Shown: positions 6,656-14,201 of the stretch, piece after piece
Layout of the letters: each line of letters opens with the position of its first letter
Numbering within the stretch: the first letter of the stretch is position 1
Assembly: GCA_023433275.1 (NCBI GenBank)
Contig: JAEZDN010000108.1
Span: 1-16,480, forward strand
Direction of reading: 5' to 3'
Length of the DNA: 16,480 nucleotides
DNA from: Verrucomicrobiota bacterium
GTDB lineage: Bacteria > Verrucomicrobiota > Verrucomicrobiia > Opitutales > Opitutaceae
Program-made: the position numbers and the translations under genes
Notes under the pieces: generated by a model
What the model saw: the letters and a program-made list of their open reading frames with translations, nothing else
Told to the model about the DNA's origin: nothing
Databases searched by the model: none

Positions 6656-7573
6656 TCAGCGCTGTTTCATCGCGAGGGCCAGTTCCGCCTGGGCCCGGCT
6701 GAGCAAGGGGCCATGCGGCAGGTTGCGGACCCATTCGGCGGCGGCGGCGGGTTCGCGGATTGCCCACTGGCGAATCACACCCAGCAGGGCCTCGTCCTGC
6801 GCGGAACCTGCCGGGATGTGCGCGAGCGTGAGGCGGACCGCGTCGGCGGGATCCTGCTGGGCGCGCACATGAATGGCCCGTGCGAGGAGGCGATCGCGCT
6901 CCGGCGTGGCCGGCTGGGTCGTCACCCACGCGAGGGCGTCGGTGGGCTTTTCCTCCGTCCACAACTGCATGAGATGTTCCTGCCGGCCATCGTCGAGGCC
7001 GACGCCGAGGGTGGAGGCGACACCGAGCGCGCCGGCGGGATCGGTTTGGCTGACTTGGGCGATCACAGCTTCGGCCGCGGGTTTGCGGTCCGGTTCGGGC
7101 AGGCGGGTGAGCCAGGCGAGGGCCGTGTGGATGTCGGATGCCGATAACAAGCGCGCCAGTTGCCGGACCATTTCCTCGCGCAGGGGGCCGGCTTCGATCC
7201 CCCCCAGCAGGGTGGTCGCGGCGATCGGATCGATGGCTACGAGTCTAGGCAGCAGTTCCTGGATCAGGCGGTTCCGGTCGATGGGGGCGCCGGGAGCGAG
7301 CAAGCGGTGGATTTCCGCGACCAGCTGTTCCGGGGTCGCGCGGGAGGCCGTCGCGGCGGATGAGATGGCGGGCTCGGCCGCCAGTTCCTCGTTGGCCGGA
7401 AGCGTGAGGGTAGCGGAGTTCGCCGTTGCCGTGGTCCGTTCTGCGCCCTGCGATGCGACGGAACGGGAATTCGGTCGGAGCAGAAACCAGGCGACGGCAA
7501 CGCCCAGGGCGAAGGCCAGCACGAGCGCGAGCCTCACGCCGGCGGGAATGGGACGTGGGAGCGCGGCAGACAT
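6656..7573 (-). CDS. Membrane-anchored helical-repeat protein, unknown function
   Basis: A 305-residue protein with one N-terminal membrane segment (~12-31, VRLALVLAFALGVAVAWFLL) and a short basic start, so the bulk is probably periplasmic. After a low-complexity stretch (~35-75) come helical repeats with a recurring pattern: Trp, several residues, Pro, Ala-Ala or Asp-Ala, Trp/Leu and a closing LP. Examples are HTALAWLTRLPEPDR, PTDALAWVTTQPATPER and EPAAAAEWVRNLPHGP. Proteins with this pattern are frequent and uncharacterised in Verrucomicrobia. The ATG at 7573 is the only start that keeps the membrane segment near the N-terminus. It begins 40 bases after the xylanase stop on the same strand, so co-transcription is likely. 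I do not assign a function. Confidence 0.75.
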   Translation of the reverse strand: MSAALPRPIPAGVRLALVLAFALGVAVAWFLLRPNSRSVASQGAERTTATANSATLTLPANEELAAEPAISSAATASRATPEQLVAEIHRLLAPGAPIDRNRLIQELLPRLVAIDPIAATTLLGGIEAGPLREEMVRQLARLLSASDIHTALAWLTRLPEPDRKPAAEAVIAQVSQTDPAGALGVASTLGVGLDDGRQEHLMQLWTEEKPTDALAWVTTQPATPERDRLLARAIHVRAQQDPADAVRLTLAHIPAGSAQDEALLGVIRQWAIREPAAAAEWVRNLPHGPLLSRAQAELALAMKQR

Positions 7574-7613
7574 GGGGCGGCACGCGACGAAGGTTTCGCG
7601 CCGGCGCCGGAAC

Positions 7614-8753
7614 TTACGCCCGCCGGCTCCGCAGGCGGGTCAACGAGGCGACGCTGAGCAGGAGGAAAAACCAAAGGCTGGGCGCGCCACCACCCCCGCC
7701 GCCGCCGGACGGCTTCGGCGCTGGAGTTGGGGTCGGTGTGGGAGTGGGGGTGGGCGTTGGCGTCGGTGTCGGGGTGGGCGTCGGCGTGCCGGTGAGGTAG
7801 CTTTTCAGCCAAGTCATGGCCGCGCGCTCGGTGTTGTTCGCATTGAGAATGCCGCTGTTGGTCATCCAGGTCTGTCCCTCGATGTAGCCCCAAAGCGTGA
7901 CGCCTTTCACGGACGGGTGGGTCCAGATGGCGGGGAAAAGGTCCTGGTACTTGGTGGATTGGTTGGCCTCGCTGTAGGTCGTGCCGATGCCGCGGATGTC
8001 CAGCTCCGTGATGAAAATGTCGAGGCCGGTCGTGGCATAGGCGTCGAGGGCGGCGGTCATCTGCGCGGCGTTCATGTGGTCGAGGTTGAACGCGTGCGCC
8101 TGGATGCCGATCCCGTCGATCAGGCCGCGGGCCTTGAGGAGGTTGATGATCGTGATCATCTGGTTGCGGGCGGAGGGGTCGTTCTCCGTGCCGTACTCAT
8201 TGATGTGCAGCTTGGCGTTCGGAAACTTCTGGCGTGCGAGTTCGAAGGACTTGATCACCCAGTCCCAACCCGTGGTGCCGTCGCCGCCGAGGGCTTCCTT
8301 GTACACCGCGGTCGGGCCGGTCAGGGGAGTCTTGACCGGTTCGTTCACGACGTCGATCGCCCAGACATTCGGGTAGCGGGCGGCGAGGAGCGTCATCCAT
8401 TCCTCGATCTCCGCGCGCAATTCGGTCGCGGAGAGGGTGGTGATCCAGGAGGGGTATTGGGAACCCCAGACGAGTGTGTGCAGCTTGAACTTGTAGCCGT
8501 TGGTTTGCGCGTAGCTGTAGATCGTGTCGAGCTGGGTCCAGTTCATCGTGTTCCGCGTGCCCTCGACCGAGCCCCATTTGCCGGCGTTCTCGGGGGTCAC
8601 CTGGTTCCAGTAGGTGCCGTAGTTGGCGGGCACGCTTCCGCCGATGATGTTGCCGAGGAACTTGTCCTTGCCGGCGGCGAGTTGGGCGGAGGCGGCCAGG
8701 GGAATGAGCGCGGAGGCCACGAGGGCCAGAGCACGGAAGGGGTGAGGGGTCAT
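7614..8753 (-). CDS. Endo-1,4-beta-xylanase, family GH10, with C-terminal sorting signal
   Basis: A 379-residue secreted enzyme that cuts internal beta-1,4 bonds of xylan. A signal peptide covers ~1-23 (MTPHPFRALALVASALIPLA, cleavage near ASA-QL). The GH10 barrel spans ~25-320. It shows WNQVTPENAGKW (~49-60), LHTLVWGSQYPSW, the acid/base Glu138 in WAIDVVNEP, and the nucleophile Glu250 in DIFITELDI. A Pro-Thr linker (~323-346) is followed by seven glycines, APS, a hydrophobic helix and the basic end RLRSRRA. This layout resembles GlyGly-CTERM/PEP-CTERM-type protein-sorting tails. The ATG at 8753 begins the signal peptide; further upstream in-frame sequence is not coding-like. No Shine-Dalgarno was seen. 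The catalytic residues are complete and the GH10 call is firm. Confidence 0.97.
   Translation of the reverse strand: MTPHPFRALALVASALIPLAASAQLAAGKDKFLGNIIGGSVPANYGTYWNQVTPENAGKWGSVEGTRNTMNWTQLDTIYSYAQTNGYKFKLHTLVWGSQYPSWITTLSATELRAEIEEWMTLLAARYPNVWAIDVVNEPVKTPLTGPTAVYKEALGGDGTTGWDWVIKSFELARQKFPNAKLHINEYGTENDPSARNQMITIINLLKARGLIDGIGIQAHAFNLDHMNAAQMTAALDAYATTGLDIFITELDIRGIGTTYSEANQSTKYQDLFPAIWTHPSVKGVTLWGYIEGQTWMTNSGILNANNTERAAMTWLKSYLTGTPTPTPTPTPTPTPTPTPTPTPAPKPSGGGGGGGAPSLWFFLLLSVASLTRLRSRRA
7716..7787 (-). repeat. Hexanucleotide tandem repeat encoding the Pro-Thr linker
   Basis: On the plus strand the unit is roughly GGNGTN repeated about 12 times, encoding alternating Thr-Pro on the minus strand. 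Third positions vary among copies, so the repeat is selected or diverged at the DNA level and is not a perfect microsatellite. Slippage could change linker length between strains. Confidence 0.85.
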
Positions 8754-8826
8754 GATAGACGCGGGTTGGAGGGGGAGACCGTCTGAAAAAATACCATTGG
8801 GCCTGATGCTCCGCAAACGGCCGGCC

Positions 8827-8842
8827 GCTCTTATACTAGAGC
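8827..8842. promoter_or_regulatory. Palindrome upstream of the xylanase gene (candidate operator/promoter)
   Basis: GCTCTTATACTAGAGC has perfect five-base arms around TATACT. It lies 74-89 bases upstream of the xylanase ATG. On the minus strand it contains TATAAG, five of six matches to a -10 box, so operator and promoter could overlap. No good -35 box is seen upstream of it. Confidence 0.4.
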
Positions 8843-8943
8843 AGAAATGACCGCCCCCCGCGGGATCCGCCGCGAAGCCGCGATGGGGGACGCGCCCCTC
8901 GGGAAACCGCCAGACACGGAACCGGCCCGATGCCGCCAAGCAT

Positions 8944-8982
8944 CCCATGCACGAGTGACCTAATAGGGTACTCATGCATGGG
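8944..8982. promoter_or_regulatory. 39-base inverted repeat in the CE12-xylanase gap
   Basis: CCCATGCACGAGT (8944-8956) and ACTCATGCATGGG (8970-8982) are inverted copies with 12 of 13 matches. On the minus-strand transcript the one exception becomes a G-U pair, so a continuous 13-pair stem is possible around a 13-base loop. It is ~190 bases upstream of the xylanase start. It could be a regulator-binding site, a leader structure or an attenuator. The base composition is less GC-rich than the surroundings. Confidence 0.5.
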
Positions 8983-9052
8983 AGCGTACGGGGAGGCGGA
9001 AGAGTGGCGTACGCGTAAGGGAGCGAGGGCGGCCTCGTGCGCGCTCGACCAA

Positions 9053-9072
9053 CCGCGGCGGGGTCGCCGCGG
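9053..9072. terminator. GC-rich hairpin downstream of the CE12 gene
   Basis: CCGCGGCG (9053-9060) and CGCCGCGG (9065-9072) pair perfectly around GGGT. The hairpin is ~160 bases past the CE12 stop and ~300 bases before the xylanase start on the minus strand. There is no clear U-run, so an intrinsic terminator is only possible. The 477-base gap 8754-9230 otherwise holds the two palindromes listed and no gene I can support. Confidence 0.3.
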
Positions 9073-9230
9073 CTCCGTTGTTTCCCACTGGATTGCTCCG
9101 GTTGAGTCGGACCACGGATTCGCCCAAGATCACCCAGTGAAAGGGGGAAAGGGTTGACCCGGGCTCGTGGCGGCGAGGGCACTTGGGACCAGCGCCTTGG
9201 GGTCCAAGTCGCTTCACCTCTTGTTCGCGG

Positions 9231-10460
9231 TCAGTTTCCGCGGGGGCGCTCGGCGGACTTTTGCGGACTGGCGGGTAGCGTGAAGGACGCGGGGTCGTCG
9301 GGGTTGGCCGGATCGAAGGCGGTGATATCCCCAGCGAGGTGAGCGGCGAGCGGGAGGCGAGCGTCGCGGATGGCTTGGGCCACGGCCTTGGCCAGCTGGT
9401 AGGCGCCATAGTTGTTGTGGTGCGTGGCATCCTTGCCGGCATTGCTGAACGCGAGGGTGGATTTATCCGGACCAAGCGCCTCGTAGAGCGCGCGGCTGGC
9501 GGCCTCGAGGTCGACGAGCGGGACTTTTTCCGCGGCGGCGACGGCGCGAACGGCGTCCGGATAGTCGCCGTGGGTGTTCCGAATCGTGCCGTCGGGTCCG
9601 AAGTTTCGGCGCTGGGGTGAGGTGACAAGCACGGGCGTCGCGCCCCGCAGGCGCACCTCGGCAATGTAGGTTCTAAGGTAAGACTGGTAGGTGGTGGCGG
9701 CCTCAACGTACGTCTGCGGCCACTGTTTCTTCGAGTCGTTGTGACCGAATTGGATGAACACCCAGTCGCCGGCCTCGAGCTGCGAGAGCACCTTGGCGAG
9801 GCGGAGGCCGGTCAGGAATGACTTCATGGTCTCGCCTGATTCGGCGTGATTGGCGATGGCGACCTCGGGTTTGAAGAAGCGCGGGAGCATCTGGCCCCAG
9901 CTCGCGCCGTCCTCCCAGCGCTGGTCGGTGACGGTGGAATCGCCGAGGAGGAAGACGGTGGGGGCGTCCGCGGGTTCGATGATGAGCGAGCGCACGGCGG
10001 GAGCGGGGCCGTTGAATTCGAGCGTGACCTTGTCGTCCCAGGTGAACGAACCCGCTTCGCGATCGTTGAGCACGACGGCGGTGCCGCCGGGCGCGTTGCG
10101 TTCGGGCGGTGGGACGGACGCGTTGCGGACGTTGACGATGAAGGTGCGCGTGACGGTTTCGCCGGGCGCGGTCCTCGCTCCCTCGACCATCAAGCGGCGG
10201 GATTCGGCCTTGATGGTGGTGTTGCCGGGTTGCTCGCCGCCGAGGACGACCGTGACTCGCCAGTTGCCCTCGGGCACGGCGACGGAGAACAGGAACGGTT
10301 TTCCCTCGGAGTTCGGGGCGGTGCCCGCTTCGAAGCCGTGGCCGCGTTCGGCGGTGTAGGCGGATTCGGTCGCGAGGTCGAAGGTGCGGGCGGCCGCTTG
10401 GGCCCAGGCAAGGACGGCCACAAAAGGCATGGAAAGCACACACAATCCCCGCAGCGTCAT
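9231..10460 (-). CDS. Rhamnogalacturonan/xylan acetylesterase, family CE12
   Basis: A 409-residue secreted SGNH/GDSL hydrolase that removes acetyl groups from pectin or xylan backbones. The ATG at 10460 gives a good signal peptide (MTLRGLCVLSMPFVAVLAWA, cleavage near AQA-AA). The in-frame start at 10496 would prefix residues translated from a dispersed repeat, and 10430 would lose the positive N-region. Residues ~25-160 are a beta-sandwich N-terminal module found in bacterial CE12 enzymes (YTAERGHGFE, NWRVTVVLGG). The catalytic domain has the nucleophile in FLLGDSTVTDQ (Ser175), Gly209 in AESGET, FGHND (239-242) and AGKDATHHNNYGA with Asp344/His347. All blocks are intact. It lies between the GH95 and GH10 genes. 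CE12 includes both rhamnogalacturonan and xylan acetylesterases, and the sequence does not separate them. Confidence 0.93.
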   Translation of the reverse strand: MTLRGLCVLSMPFVAVLAWAQAAARTFDLATESAYTAERGHGFEAGTAPNSEGKPFLFSVAVPEGNWRVTVVLGGEQPGNTTIKAESRRLMVEGARTAPGETVTRTFIVNVRNASVPPPERNAPGGTAVVLNDREAGSFTWDDKVTLEFNGPAPAVRSLIIEPADAPTVFLLGDSTVTDQRWEDGASWGQMLPRFFKPEVAIANHAESGETMKSFLTGLRLAKVLSQLEAGDWVFIQFGHNDSKKQWPQTYVEAATTYQSYLRTYIAEVRLRGATPVLVTSPQRRNFGPDGTIRNTHGDYPDAVRAVAAAEKVPLVDLEAASRALYEALGPDKSTLAFSNAGKDATHHNNYGAYQLAKAVAQAIRDARLPLAAHLAGDITAFDPANPDDPASFTLPASPQKSAERPRGN

Positions 10461-10481
10461 CCTGAGCGTGGCGAAGGGTCC
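10456..10481 (+). repeat. Dispersed CATCCTGAGCG repeat, copy 2
   Basis: The unit starts GTCATCCTGAGCG and ends GCGAAGGGTCC, closely matching the copy at 169-194. Its minus strand contains CAGGATGAC, and this ATG (10460) is the best start codon of the CE12 gene. The repeat therefore overlaps the gene's 5' end. Confidence 0.7.
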
Positions 10482-10511
10482 AAGGGTGACAGACATGGTG
10501 GGGAATATCGT

Positions 10512-10535
10512 GGATCCGTCGCTGCGCTCAGGATG
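10512..10535 (-). repeat. Dispersed CATCCTGAGCG repeat, inverted copy 3
   Basis: GGATCCGTCGCTGCGCTCAG (10512-10531) continuing to GATG is the inverted form of the same unit. With copy 2 it forms an inverted pair 30 bases apart in the 127-base gap between the CE12 and GH95 genes. Such a pair could fold as a hairpin on either transcript. Confidence 0.7.
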
Positions 10536-10587
10536 GAGTTGGGGGAGGGATGGAATGCACTGCAGGGCCCCGTCGCTTCGGGTGGCT

Positions 10588-12912
10588 TCACTGCAAGCTT
10601 CCGTCGAGCGTGCGGCTTTCGCCGCGGGCCAGCGTGATCTCGGCCGTTTGGTTGCCGAGCCGCAGACTTACCGGACCGTCGGAGCCGGCAGTGCGCCGCA
10701 CGGTGACGGACGTCAGCTTGCCATCGGACCACGCGAGATCCACTTCGTATCCGCCGCGGGCGCGGAGGCCCTTGACCGAGCCGGTGGGCCACGCCTTGGG
10801 GAGCGCGGGGAGGAGTTGGATCCGGCCGCCGTGGGATTGGAGCAACATTTCGGCGATGCCGGCGGTGCCGCCGAAGTTGCCGTCAATTTGGAACGGCGGA
10901 TGCGCGTCGAAGAGATTGGGGTAGGTGCGCTCGGGGCGGAGTAGGAGCTTGAGGATGTCCATGGCGTGTTCGCCGTCGTGCAGGCGCGCCCAGAGATTGA
11001 GGCGCCAGCCAATCGCCCAGCCGGTGGCATCATCGCCGCGCATCTCCAGCGATTTGCGGGCGGCGGCGGCGAGCTCGGGCGTCTCGATGACGTCGATCTG
11101 GTCGCTCGGGTGGAGCGCGTAGAGGTGCGAGGTGTGGCGGTGGTGCTGCTCGGGCGCGCCGGCGTCCCAGTCCTCCATCCATTCCTGCAACTGGCCCTGC
11201 GCTCCGATCCGATCGGGCGGCAGCTTGGCTCGCGTGGTGACGAGTCGGTCGCGGAAGTCGGCGTCCACGCCGAGGATTTCCGACGCCTGGATGCACGCCG
11301 CGAAGAGATCGCGGAGGATTTGGTTATCCATGGCGGGGCCGGCGGCGATGGTGACGCCGGGATGGTGGGGATTCTCCGGGGAGTTCGAGGGGCTGGTGAC
11401 CAGCCAGTCCTTCTCGGGCACGAGAGCGTCGAGGAAGAACTGGGCGGAGCCTTTCATCAGCGGGTAGGCGCGGGCGAGGAAATCGCGATCGCCGGAGAAA
11501 AGGTAGTGTTCCCAGAGATGGGTGCAGAGCCACGCCCCGCCGGTGGGCCACATGCCCCACTGGGCGCCGTCGATCGGGCCGGTGGCGCGCCAGAGATCGG
11601 TGTTGTGGTGGGTAACCCAGCCACCGGCACCGTAGTGGTCCTTCGCCATTTTGGCGCCGGTATGGGTGAGGTCCTCGATCATGCGAAACAGGGGTTCGGT
11701 GAGCTCGGCGAGGTTGGTGGTCTCGGCGGGCCAGTAATTCATCTCGGTGTTGATATTGATCGTGTACTTGCTGCCCCACGGCGGCGTGAGGCTGTCGTTC
11801 CAGATGCCCTGGAGATTGGCGGGTTGGGTGCCGGGACGGGAGCTGCTGATCAGCAGGTAGCGGCCGTATTGGAAAAAGAGCGTGGCGAGGGCGGGATCGT
11901 TGCCCTCGGCGAAGCGGCGCACGCGTTCGTCGGTGGGCAGGTTGGCGGCAGGCGTGCGGCCGAGGTCGAGCGAGACGCGGCGGAAGAGGCGCTGGTGCTC
12001 GGCGGTGTGCGCGGCGAGGAGCTGGTCGTAGGTCTTGGTCGAAGCGGCGGCGATGGTCGCGCGATTGAGGGCGTCGGGATCGCCGCTCACGTCATTGTAC
12101 TTCTTGAAACTCGTGGCGGCGGCGACGAGCACCAGGGCGGAGCGCGCGCCGCTGACATGCAGCTGCTGGCCGTCGGCGCGGAGGGTGCCGCCGTCGACGA
12201 TGACCTTGACGCGGGCCTGGAACTTCAGGGCGCCGGGAATGCCGGCGGACGCGCCGTTGCGGCCGTCGAGCAGGAGGATGTCGTCGCCCTCGGTCCGGCT
12301 GTTGGCGTGTTGATGGCTCTGGGCGCCGAGCGTGAAGGTGAGGCGGCCCTGGTCGGGGCGGTTGGGCGCGGTGGCGGTGACGCGCATGACGATGACCTGG
12401 TCGACGGGGCTGGCGAAGACCTCGGAGACGCGGACGGTGCCCCAGGCGCTGGCGCCGATGGTGAGCCGCGTGGTGGCGACGGCGGTGTCGAGGTTGAGCT
12501 CGCGATGGTAGGTCGCCGCGGGTTCGCCGCCAGAGAAGGTGAACAACAGGTCACCGACGGTCTGATACGGCATCTGCGTGATCGGCTTCGCCATGAGTTT
12601 CTGCTGCGTGAGCTTTTGCGCAGTTGCGTAGTCGCCGGCAGCGATCAGGCGGCGGACCTCGGGCAGGTTGGCAAGGGCCTCAGGGTTGGCGGGATCGTAG
12701 GGACCGCCGGCCCAGAGCGTGTCCTCGTTGAGCTGGAGGCGTTCCTGGTGGATGCCGCCGAAGACCATGGCGCCGAGGCGGCCGTTGCCGACGGGCAGGG
12801 CCTCGACCCATTCGGTTGCCGGGCGGTTGTACTGGAGGACGAGGGGCTCGGCGCTGAACGCCAGGGTGGCGAGAAGACCGAACAGAAGGCACGAGGGGGT
12901 GGATCGCTTCAT
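10588..12912 (-). CDS. Alpha-L-fucosidase / alpha-L-galactosidase, family GH95
   Basis: A 774-residue secreted exo-glycosidase that removes terminal alpha-L-fucose or alpha-L-galactose by inversion. The signal peptide is MKRSTPSCLLFGLLATLAFS (cleavage near SA-EP). An N-terminal beta-domain (~25-280) carries the family opening NRPATEWVEALPVGNGRLGAMVFGG and LQLNEDTLWAGGPYDP. The helical barrel shows LQGIWNDSLTPPWGSKYTIN (~368-387), HHNTDLW (435-441), TSPSNSPEN, MDNQILRDLF, QLQEWMEDWD (~574-583, probable general acid Glu577) and HRHTSHLYALHPS. It ends with FQIDGNFGGTAGIAEML (~674-690). A C-terminal beta-domain ends the protein. The length is typical. The ATG at 12912 begins the signal peptide. 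GH43 ends 65 bases upstream on the same strand, so co-transcription is likely. Substrate choice within the family is uncertain. Confidence 0.95.
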   Translation of the reverse strand: MKRSTPSCLLFGLLATLAFSAEPLVLQYNRPATEWVEALPVGNGRLGAMVFGGIHQERLQLNEDTLWAGGPYDPANPEALANLPEVRRLIAAGDYATAQKLTQQKLMAKPITQMPYQTVGDLLFTFSGGEPAATYHRELNLDTAVATTRLTIGASAWGTVRVSEVFASPVDQVIVMRVTATAPNRPDQGRLTFTLGAQSHQHANSRTEGDDILLLDGRNGASAGIPGALKFQARVKVIVDGGTLRADGQQLHVSGARSALVLVAAATSFKKYNDVSGDPDALNRATIAAASTKTYDQLLAAHTAEHQRLFRRVSLDLGRTPAANLPTDERVRRFAEGNDPALATLFFQYGRYLLISSSRPGTQPANLQGIWNDSLTPPWGSKYTININTEMNYWPAETTNLAELTEPLFRMIEDLTHTGAKMAKDHYGAGGWVTHHNTDLWRATGPIDGAQWGMWPTGGAWLCTHLWEHYLFSGDRDFLARAYPLMKGSAQFFLDALVPEKDWLVTSPSNSPENPHHPGVTIAAGPAMDNQILRDLFAACIQASEILGVDADFRDRLVTTRAKLPPDRIGAQGQLQEWMEDWDAGAPEQHHRHTSHLYALHPSDQIDVIETPELAAAARKSLEMRGDDATGWAIGWRLNLWARLHDGEHAMDILKLLLRPERTYPNLFDAHPPFQIDGNFGGTAGIAEMLLQSHGGRIQLLPALPKAWPTGSVKGLRARGGYEVDLAWSDGKLTSVTVRRTAGSDGPVSLRLGNQTAEITLARGESRTLDGSLQ

Positions 12913-12977
12913 GAGAGGAGGGTGGGGCGGTCGTGGCCGGGTTTCAAGCGGCGCGGGGCAGACGAGAGCGGAATGGG

Positions 12978-13985
12978 CTATTTGGCGCCGAGCTCGCCCT
13001 TGAGGCGAAGCGTGGTGCCGGCGTCCTCGATTTCGAAGAAGCGGGCGCGCTCGACGCGGCGGTTGGGCTGGTGGATCACCATGACCAGCCGCCCGTCGAA
13101 GGTGTTGAACAGCATCGGGTGGCCGCCGTCGTCGGACCACAGCGGTTCGGCTTGCTGCTCCCATGGGCCGAAGACGCTGCCGCTGGTGGAGCGTGCGATG
13201 CCGACCGCGTATTTGCTCGGGCCGTAGCTCGACCAGAGCATGAGAAGCGTGCCGTCCTTGGTGCGGTGCAGCCAGTTGCCGTCGCTGACGTACGCGTGGT
13301 GGCGCTTGCCTTGGTAGAGTTCGCCGATGTCGCCGCGGCAGCGGACCCACGGGCCCTCGGAGGCGGAGAAGAGCAGCTTCGGTTCGCCGACGGCCTGCGC
13401 GAGGTCGTCGCTGAGGCGCACGATGTCGAAGCTTCCATCGGTGATCTGCGCCCACTCGTGGCAAAACACCATGTACGGCACGCCGTCCTCGACCCACAGG
13501 CTGCCGTCGAGCGCCATCCAGTCGTGCGGCGTCTGCGCGCCGTTCCCTAATGGCTTGAACGGTCCCAGCGGCGAATCGGCCACGAGGATCTCGGTGCCGC
13601 GCTTCACGTTTTGCGGACGCCCCGCGGGCGTCGGCAGCGTGTCCTTCGACGTGATCGTGACGAACAGGTAATACTTCCCGCGGTACTCGTGCACCTCCGG
13701 CGCCCACACGGTTTCGCGGCCCCAATGATCCGCCGGCACTTCCCACACGGGCACAGGGTCGTCCCACGTCTCGAGGTCCTTCGTCGTGAAAACCATGACG
13801 GCCTTGCGCTCGATGCCGGCGTCGAAGATGCCCGAAGTGGTCGTGCCGTAGATGTAGTACGTCTGGGTGGCCGGGTCGGGCAGCACGAATGGATCGCGGA
13901 TGCGGACCTCGGAACGCTGCACCGCGGCGAGCGCGGCGGCGGAGAGAGTGAGGGTGAAAGCGAGGGTGGCGAGGCAGCGGAGCAT
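12978..13985 (-). CDS. Secreted GH43 glycosidase (arabinofuranosidase/xylosidase type)
   Basis: A 335-residue secreted five-bladed propeller enzyme. The signal peptide is MLRCLATLAFTLTLSAAALA. The three GH43 acidic residues are visible: Asp31 in RIRDPFVLPD (general base), Asp160 in WMALDGSLW (pKa modulator) and Glu210 in SASEGPWVR (general acid). VWAPEVHEYRGKYYLF (~93-108) is the usual second blade. It is short for the family, a single catalytic domain without an accessory beta-sandwich. The ATG at 13985 is chosen because it begins the signal peptide; in-frame codons back to 14108 run into repeat copy C. No Shine-Dalgarno is present. Upstream of GH95 by 65 bases, it probably removes arabinose or a related side-chain sugar. 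The subfamily cannot be fixed by eye. Confidence 0.93.
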   Translation of the reverse strand: MLRCLATLAFTLTLSAAALAAVQRSEVRIRDPFVLPDPATQTYYIYGTTTSGIFDAGIERKAVMVFTTKDLETWDDPVPVWEVPADHWGRETVWAPEVHEYRGKYYLFVTITSKDTLPTPAGRPQNVKRGTEILVADSPLGPFKPLGNGAQTPHDWMALDGSLWVEDGVPYMVFCHEWAQITDGSFDIVRLSDDLAQAVGEPKLLFSASEGPWVRCRGDIGELYQGKRHHAYVSDGNWLHRTKDGTLLMLWSSYGPSKYAVGIARSTSGSVFGPWEQQAEPLWSDDGGHPMLFNTFDGRLVMVIHQPNRRVERARFFEIEDAGTTLRLKGELGAK

Positions 13986-14036
13986 GGGGGCGTGGGGTTG
14001 GTTGTAGGGCGGGGTCTCCGAACTTCGCCGGTGGAG

Positions 14037-14056
14037 GGCCCAGCTCCAGCTGGGCC
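14037..14056. repeat. Perfect palindrome GGCCCAGCT..AGCTGGGCC
   Basis: Nine-base perfect arms flank two bases (CC). It sits 52-71 bases upstream of the GH43 start and directly beside double-hairpin repeat copy C. It resembles a repeat module more than an operator, because it is GC-rich and part of a cluster of hairpins between 14037 and 14122. Confidence 0.6.
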
Positions 14057-14065
14057 GCGGTTTCT

Positions 14066-14122
14066 TGTAGGGGCGCGCCATTTGCGCGCCCGCCCCCGGC
14101 GTGGTCAAGCCACGCCCCTACA
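14066..14122 (+). repeat. Double-hairpin palindromic repeat, copy C
   Basis: The outer arms TGTAGGGGCG (14066-14075) and CGCCCCTACA (14113-14122) are perfectly complementary. Hairpin one pairs GGGCGCGC (14071-14078) with GCGCGCCC (14084-14091). Hairpin two pairs GGCGTGG (14098-14104) with CCACGCC (14110-14116) around TCAAG. It is the cleanest of the three copies. It fills the gap between the second esterase gene and GH43. Confidence 0.8.
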
Positions 14123-14201
14123 TGGATCGGATGCGAAAGATCGTGAGCGGATTGATTGAGGTGGAGCGTGACCTCCGGGCGCGCTTTAGATGAAGCGAAG
14201 A

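Noticed and set aside
6873..8786. A 637-codon plus-strand frame opposite the repeat protein and xylanase
   Set aside because: It is the antisense of two supported genes, with low-complexity composition and no motif.
8930..9157. A 75-codon plus-strand frame in the gap before the xylanase
   Set aside because: It runs through the 39-base inverted repeat and a GC hairpin, and has no start signal or recognisable content.
8754..9182. In-frame extension of the GH10 xylanase upstream to 9182
   Set aside because: The added residues have no domain, and they precede a clear signal peptide that must be N-terminal.
10966..13227. A 753-codon plus-strand open frame over GH95
   Set aside because: It is dominated by Gly, Val, Ala and Glu with no recognisable motif, and mirrors GH95 on the other strand.
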